A stretch of 64,000 nt of DNA from Caballeronia temeraria (lineage in GTDB: Bacteria > Pseudomonadota > Gammaproteobacteria > Burkholderiales > Burkholderiaceae): contig NZ_FCOI02000030.1 in assembly GCF_001544795.2 (NCBI RefSeq), forward strand, positions 1-64,000. Direction: 5' to 3'. The first letter of the stretch is position 1, and every line of letters starts with the position of its first letter. Below are positions 59,884-64,000 of this stretch, piece by piece. Position numbers and translations under genes: made by a program. Below the pieces are notes generated by a model. That model searched no databases, had not been told where the DNA came from, and saw nothing but the letters and a program-made list of their open reading frames with translations.

Positions 59884-61732
59884 GGCGTTGCTGCTCGACC
59901 AGTTCGAGCACCATTTCGCCGAAGACTTCCGGGCGGCCCTCGAAGAAACGCTGAACCACGTTTTTATCGAGCATGTACTTGCGGATCGATTCGCGTTCGT
60001 CGCGATTGTTCGCCAGTCTGACCGCTGCCTCGACGTACTCGTCCGCCGTATCCGCGACCATCCAGCCGGGCATGTAGGCGCGCATGAACATCGCGCCGTC
60101 GATCCGCTCGAATACCTCTCGTCCCGTTTTGCAGACGCCCGGCAAGCCGACCGTGAACGCGTCCACGATGCCGTTCGTGTTGCCGAACGGAAACGGGCTC
60201 AGAAACATGTCCATACTGTCCAGGTAGCGGATGTAGTCCATGTATGGACGAAGTGGAACGACCTGTATGGTTGTTCCCGGAAGTGCCTGTTCGAGCACTT
60301 TTCTCAAGTGCATCAACGTGAGTAAGTTGCCGCCGTTCGTCAAGAAGTGAAACTGAAGCGTAACTTCGCTCCGTTCAACGATCTTTCGAAATGCGGCAAG
60401 AAGGCTCGGCGAGAGCTTCATCAGGCTCGAAGGAATGGCGATGTTGACGCGCTCGGACGCCGTCCTCTCAGCAGGCTCGAATGGCTCGAAAGCAGCCGAT
60501 GGCCGATAAGGCTGCCCATCCTTCGGCAGTCTCAGGAGCGCCTCGCTGAAGCACGCCGGATCGCCTACATAGTCGTCTTCCACGCTGACATAGTCTATGC
60601 ACTCGGAATGCGTCGTTGCGGGGTGACCCAGTCCCGCGATCTGCAGCGGGGCGAGGCGCAAATTCGATATGCAGATGGTGAGCAACGACATGCCCACGCT
60701 CGGCATGTACAGCACCTCCGGAGATGTCTCTTGCGCGTAATCGCGGATCATGGCGAGCTGTTGTGTGAACGAAGCGTTCGCCGGAAACTCCAGCACTTGC
60801 GTAAAGACCTCGCGTCCGAGCTTGCCGATCGCACTGAAATCGCAAAACGCCACGATATCGAAGTGCGCACGCGCGGCGGCAAGGTTGAGCGAATGAGTGC
60901 GCAGAATCGAATGACCATCCCTGAACGCTTCCAGCACGACGAGCATCAGCGGGCGGACGCGCCTGATTTGCGGTGATTCGCCGCGCCGGACCAAATCCGG
61001 AAACCCGACTTCGCTGAATGTATTGCGCACGAGCCTGTTGATGCTCCGCTTGATCGCGTGCCTGTGCTCGATCTCGGCGTAGGTGCAAAACATATAGAGC
61101 GCTACGAGCGGCACCATCTCGATGTCCCGCACGTTGTCTATTTCGTCGAACCTCTTCGAAAGCCAATCAAGCATTGCTTCCCGCTTCTGGTGGGCGTGAG
61201 CACTGCCGGGAAGCAGTTCGCTCGCTGTCGCCAATGCAAGATGGAGCGTGGGTAGAGGATCGGCGCGCAAGCAGGCGGAGAAATCGAGCGCAAGGCGCGA
61301 CTCCGAATTGCAAAGAACGCTCAGTCTTCTCACCGCATCCGGAAAAGGCAGGCGGACGTTCCCTTCCTCGTCGATGGAAGGAAGAAACTTCTTCGCTACG
61401 TGATCGGCGTTTCTCAGTGGAGCGGCGCCGAGGATGTCCTGAATCAGTTCACGTATTGCAGACAGCCGATCGAACTGCGCATCAGTCAGCGTGAAATCCG
61501 TGTTCCCGAGCAACGACGCGATCGCCGCCGCCACGCGACTGGCGAAGCGATCAAGCAGCGCGCTGTGGTGCGGCTGCGGCCACGCATCGGACGGCTTCAT
61601 GAGCGTCGTGGGATCGGTGATCGAATTTTCGCGATAGAGACGATCGAGTTCACAAAGCAACGCAATGGCTTCGTCGATCCGGCCGCCATAGACGCAGGAC
61701 TCGAAACTTTCGACCGTGAATGAAGTGCTCAT
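59870..61732 (-). CDS. HMW1C-type N-glycosyltransferase (GT41)
   Basis: 620 residues. Cytosolic glycosyltransferase that in known members attaches hexoses to asparagine in adhesin proteins. An all-alpha N-terminal domain (about 1-220) is followed by a GT-B fold. The sugar-nucleotide site shows GHPATTHSECIDY (about 370) and PFPFGNTNGIVDA (513-525), both strongly HMW1C-like. No adhesin (HMW1A/two-partner) gene lies nearby, and the gene is visibly less GC-rich than its neighbours, suggesting transfer. Its end overlaps hemJ by 14 bp on the other strand. Confidence 0.87.
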   Translation of the reverse strand: MSTSFTVESFESCVYGGRIDEAIALLCELDRLYRENSITDPTTLMKPSDAWPQPHHSALLDRFASRVAAAIASLLGNTDFTLTDAQFDRLSAIRELIQDILGAAPLRNADHVAKKFLPSIDEEGNVRLPFPDAVRRLSVLCNSESRLALDFSACLRADPLPTLHLALATASELLPGSAHAHQKREAMLDWLSKRFDEIDNVRDIEMVPLVALYMFCTYAEIEHRHAIKRSINRLVRNTFSEVGFPDLVRRGESPQIRRVRPLMLVVLEAFRDGHSILRTHSLNLAAARAHFDIVAFCDFSAIGKLGREVFTQVLEFPANASFTQQLAMIRDYAQETSPEVLYMPSVGMSLLTICISNLRLAPLQIAGLGHPATTHSECIDYVSVEDDYVGDPACFSEALLRLPKDGQPYRPSAAFEPFEPAERTASERVNIAIPSSLMKLSPSLLAAFRKIVERSEVTLQFHFLTNGGNLLTLMHLRKVLEQALPGTTIQVVPLRPYMDYIRYLDSMDMFLSPFPFGNTNGIVDAFTVGLPGVCKTGREVFERIDGAMFMRAYMPGWMVADTADEYVEAAVRLANNRDERESIRKYMLDKNVVQRFFEGRPEVFGEMVLELVEQQRLKTA

Positions 61733-61811
61733 GCTTTTGCTCTACTAAGCAACGGATATGTAAAGAGAATAGGCGATCGAGCGGCCCTTGCGGCGCGCTC
61801 CGGCGCCGCGC

Positions 61812-62651
61812 CTACGAATCCACCCGCCGCCCTTCAAGCACATCCCTTGCTTCCGCGAGCTTTTCCGCGAGCGCCGGACCGCGCGCGAGCGCAAGACCGA
61901 CCGCCAGAATGTCCCCGATTGCGAGATGCGAAACGCGCGATGTCATCGGCGAAAAAATGTCCGTGTCTTCGTCGACATTTGCGAATAATCCGACGCTGGC
62001 CATGCGCGCGAGCGGCGAGTTGCCGTGAGTGATCGCAATGACCTTTGCGCCGCCGTTCAGCGCCGATCGGCACGCGTCGAGAATATCCTTGGTGCGGCCG
62101 GTATTGGAAATGGCGACGACGACATCGCCCGGGCCGAGCAGCGCGGCGGAGGTGGTGTACGTATGCGGGTCGGAGTATGCAACAGAGGGCACGCCCAATC
62201 GAAAAAATTTGTGCTGCATGTCGAGCGCGGCGATGCCCGAGCCGCCCGCGCCGTAGAACTCGATACGCCGCGCCTCGGCGAGGATCGCGATGGCCGCGGC
62301 GACGCTATCCGATGAAAGGCTGTTGCGCACCGCAATCAGCGCGCCGATGGTCCGGTCGAGCACTTTCGCCGCGACGCCGGCGGGCGGCTCGTCGGTGCGC
62401 ACGTCGCGATACACGGTGGGAACATCGGCTGCTACCCCTTGTGCCAATCGAATCTTGAATTCGCGAAAGCCCGAAAACCCGAGCGCCTGGCAAAACCGCG
62501 CGATGGTCGGCTGACTGACACCGGCGCGCGCGGCGAATTCTGTCATCGACAGGTCGAGCACTTCGCGCGGCGCTTCCAGCACGTAGTCGGCAAGCTTGCG
62601 CTCGGAGGGACGCAATTTCTCGCGCATGGCTTCGACTTGGGACAGCAACAT
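61812..62651 (-). CDS. hexR: HexR/RpiR-family regulator of Entner-Doudoroff genes
   Basis: 279 residues. N-terminal helix-turn-helix (TEFAARAGVSQPTIARFCQALGF), followed by a SIS sugar-phosphate-binding domain (about 115-260; RRIEFYGAGGSGIAALDM, then VVAISNTGRTKDILDA). It represses in the absence of its effector, usually 2-keto-3-deoxy-6-phosphogluconate. It is divergent from edd, with a matching operator in each promoter (62705-62719 and 62824-62838). The start codon lies 34 bp from its -10 element. Confidence 0.9.
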   Translation of the reverse strand: MLLSQVEAMREKLRPSERKLADYVLEAPREVLDLSMTEFAARAGVSQPTIARFCQALGFSGFREFKIRLAQGVAADVPTVYRDVRTDEPPAGVAAKVLDRTIGALIAVRNSLSSDSVAAAIAILAEARRIEFYGAGGSGIAALDMQHKFFRLGVPSVAYSDPHTYTTSAALLGPGDVVVAISNTGRTKDILDACRSALNGGAKVIAITHGNSPLARMASVGLFANVDEDTDIFSPMTSRVSHLAIGDILAVGLALARGPALAEKLAEARDVLEGRRVDS

Positions 62652-62683
62652 CGGAATTCTCGCCTATTCTGAAATTGCCAAGG

Positions 62684-62719
62684 ACTATAGCGGACGATCA
62701 ATAATGTACAAATACTACA
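62684..62719 (-). promoter_or_regulatory. hexR promoter with HexR box
   Basis: Minus-strand promoter: -35 TTGTAC (62706-62711), 16-bp spacer, -10 TATAGT (62684-62689). A HexR-type palindrome TGTACAAATACTACA (62705-62719) overlaps the -35, implying autorepression. It differs at one arm position from the edd box. Confidence 0.72.
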
Positions 62720-62814
62720 TGTGACGGATGCTGAATCTAAGGGAAATCCCGCATAAGCCCATTTCATACGGTATTGCTCTATGCGGACACTTAAAAAACG
62801 CGTAGTCATTTACG

Positions 62815-62843
62815 TTGTCATCATGTAGTTTTTCTACTAAACT
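62815..62843 (+). promoter_or_regulatory. edd promoter with HexR box in the spacer
   Basis: TTGTCA (62815-62820), 17-bp spacer, TAAACT (62838-62843). The HexR-type palindrome TGTAGTTTTTCTACT (62824-62838) fills the spacer. Spacing and sequence match the TGTAGTT...CTACA form known for HexR targets. Confidence 0.78.
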
Positions 62844-62949
62844 CGCAAGACACGGCGACATCACCCAGACAACAATCAGGCGCCGTCCCTCGCAACGTTC
62901 AACCCAATCTCAACGGCAGGCGCGCCGGGAGTGAGACGAAGGAGCTTCG

Positions 62950-64000
62950 ATGGTTTCCCCGCATTCGCAACTCAAAAAAGTCACCGATCGCATCATCGAG
63001 CGCAGCCAGCCGACGCGCGCCGCGTATCTCGCGCGTATCGACGCGGCGCACGGCCTGTTTCCGGCGCGCGGCGCGTTGTCTTGCGCCAATCTCGCGCACG
63101 GTTTCGCCGGCCTCGAAGGCCAGGAAAAGATTGCGATCAAGGCGGTGCGCGAGCCGAACATCGGCATCGTGTCGTCTTACAACGAGATGCTTTCCGCACA
63201 CGCGCCTTACAAGAGTTTTCCGGACATCATCAAGCAGGCGGCGCGCGAGCACGGCGGCATCGCGCAGTTTGCGGGCGGCGTGCCGGCGATGTGCGACGGC
63301 ATCACGCAGGGCAACGCGGGCATGGAACTGTCGCTGTTCTCGCGCGAAGTCATCGCGATGAGCACCGCCGTCGCGCTGACGCACAACATGTTCGACGCGG
63401 CGCTGTGTCTTGGCGTGTGCGACAAGATCGTGCCGGGACTCGCCATCGGCGCGCTGCAGTTCGGCCATCTGCCGACTATTTTCGTGCCCGCTGGCCCGAT
63501 GACGAGCGGCCTCACCAACGACGAAAAGGCGAAGGTCCGCCAGGAATTCGCGACCGGCAAGTGCGATCGCGGCGCGCTGCTCGAAGCGGAGGCGTCGGCC
63601 TATCACGGGCACGGCACCTGCACGTTCTACGGCACGGCCAACAGCAATCAGATGCTGATGGAAGTGATGGGCCTGCATCTGCCGAGCGCGGCGTTCGTGC
63701 ATCCGCACACGCCGCTGCGCGATGCGCTCACCGCCGAGGCCGCGCGCCGCGTGCTCGATCTCACGCTCGAACGCGGCAATTACACGCCGATCGGCCATGT
63801 CGTCGATGAAAAAGCCATCGTGAACGGAATCGTTGCGCTGCTCGCAACGGGGGGCTCGACCAATCACACGCTGCACCTCGTGGCGATTGCGCGGGCGGCG
63901 GGCATCATCATCGACTGGAACGATTTCGACGAACTGTCGCAGGTCGTGCCGCTGCTCGCGAAGATCTATCCGAACGGCAAGGCGGACGTGAATCATTTCC
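62950..64000 (+). CDS. edd: Phosphogluconate dehydratase, 3' end cut by window
   Basis: First 350 codons of Edd, which converts 6-phosphogluconate to 2-keto-3-deoxy-6-phosphogluconate in the Entner-Doudoroff pathway. Fe-S-type dehydratase of the IlvD/Edd family: MCDGITQGNAGMELSLFSRE, AALCLGVCDKIVPG and GTCTFYGTANSNQMLMEVMG carry the cluster-linked cysteines. ATG 62950 follows GAAGGAG. The reading frame is open to the window end; the remainder and probably eda lie outside. Controlled by the divergent HexR. Confidence 0.93.
   Translation, partial: MVSPHSQLKKVTDRIIERSQPTRAAYLARIDAAHGLFPARGALSCANLAHGFAGLEGQEKIAIKAVREPNIGIVSSYNEMLSAHAPYKSFPDIIKQAAREHGGIAQFAGGVPAMCDGITQGNAGMELSLFSREVIAMSTAVALTHNMFDAALCLGVCDKIVPGLAIGALQFGHLPTIFVPAGPMTSGLTNDEKAKVRQEFATGKCDRGALLEAEASAYHGHGTCTFYGTANSNQMLMEVMGLHLPSAAFVHPHTPLRDALTAEAARRVLDLTLERGNYTPIGHVVDEKAIVNGIVALLATGGSTNHTLHLVAIARAAGIIIDWNDFDELSQVVPLLAKIYPNGKADVNHF

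Noticed and set aside
1..64000. Insertion sequence explanation for the dispersed repeat
   Set aside because: No transposase frame, terminal inverted repeats or target-site duplication is seen at any copy.

Overview
The window is high-GC (by eye mid-60s %), densely coded chromosomal DNA of a beta-proteobacterium. Gene orders such as prmA-accC-accB, mpl-yqiA-RNB exonuclease-aroE-mtgA, fur/bamE-dapB-exbBD-leuS-lptE-holA-proA and HexR/edd, together with an Ala/Lys repeat histone-like protein after nrdB, point to Burkholderiaceae, most likely Paraburkholderia or Caballeronia. Genus placement is inference. I see no rRNA, tRNA, CRISPR array, prophage or transposase.

Layout. 1-318 holds the first copy (A) of a dispersed non-coding repeat. 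319-5.1 kb: MFS exporter, a DUF3820 gene, then nrdB with an unusually long leader (tandem NrdR-like boxes, a promoter and two mutually exclusive hairpins) but no nrdA, then the histone-like gene. 5.3-13.6 kb is a minus-strand block: lipoprotein, PfkB kinase, tpx, zinc-ribbon protein, prmA, accC, accB, TlpA-like thioredoxin and an unassigned protein. 13.8-19.5 kb is a plus-strand murein/RNA block: mpl, yqiA, RNase II-type exonuclease, aroE, mtgA. 19.6-30.5 kb is a sugar catabolic locus (IclR regulator, dgoK, dgoA, SDR, araFGH-type ABC importer; then SDR, lactonase, epimerase). It fits oxidative galactose/arabinose use (De Ley-Doudoroff type), but no galactonate/arabinonate dehydratase is present, and it is split at 26.96-27.60 kb by two inverted copies (B and C) of the repeat.

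30.5-42 kb: pyrF, a SWIM/SNF2 helicase, pncC, pgpA, thiL, maeB, a barnase-like lipoprotein RNase with a barstar-like partner, rsmE and a VOC protein. 42.5-45.6 kb: tkt and gap. 46.2-50 kb: a FadR-type GntR regulator divergent from dctA-alc-allA (ureide catabolism with a C4-dicarboxylate carrier), with matching palindromes just downstream of both -10 elements. 50.1-59.9 kb: fur, bamE, dapB, exbB, exbD, leuS, lptE, holA, proA, hemJ. 59.9-61.7 kb: a less GC-rich gene for an HMW1C-type (GT41) N-glycosyltransferase. 61.8-64 kb: HexR divergent from edd (cut by the window end), with a HexR box in each promoter.

Most stand-alone promoters and terminators listed were read by eye; nothing was computed or searched.
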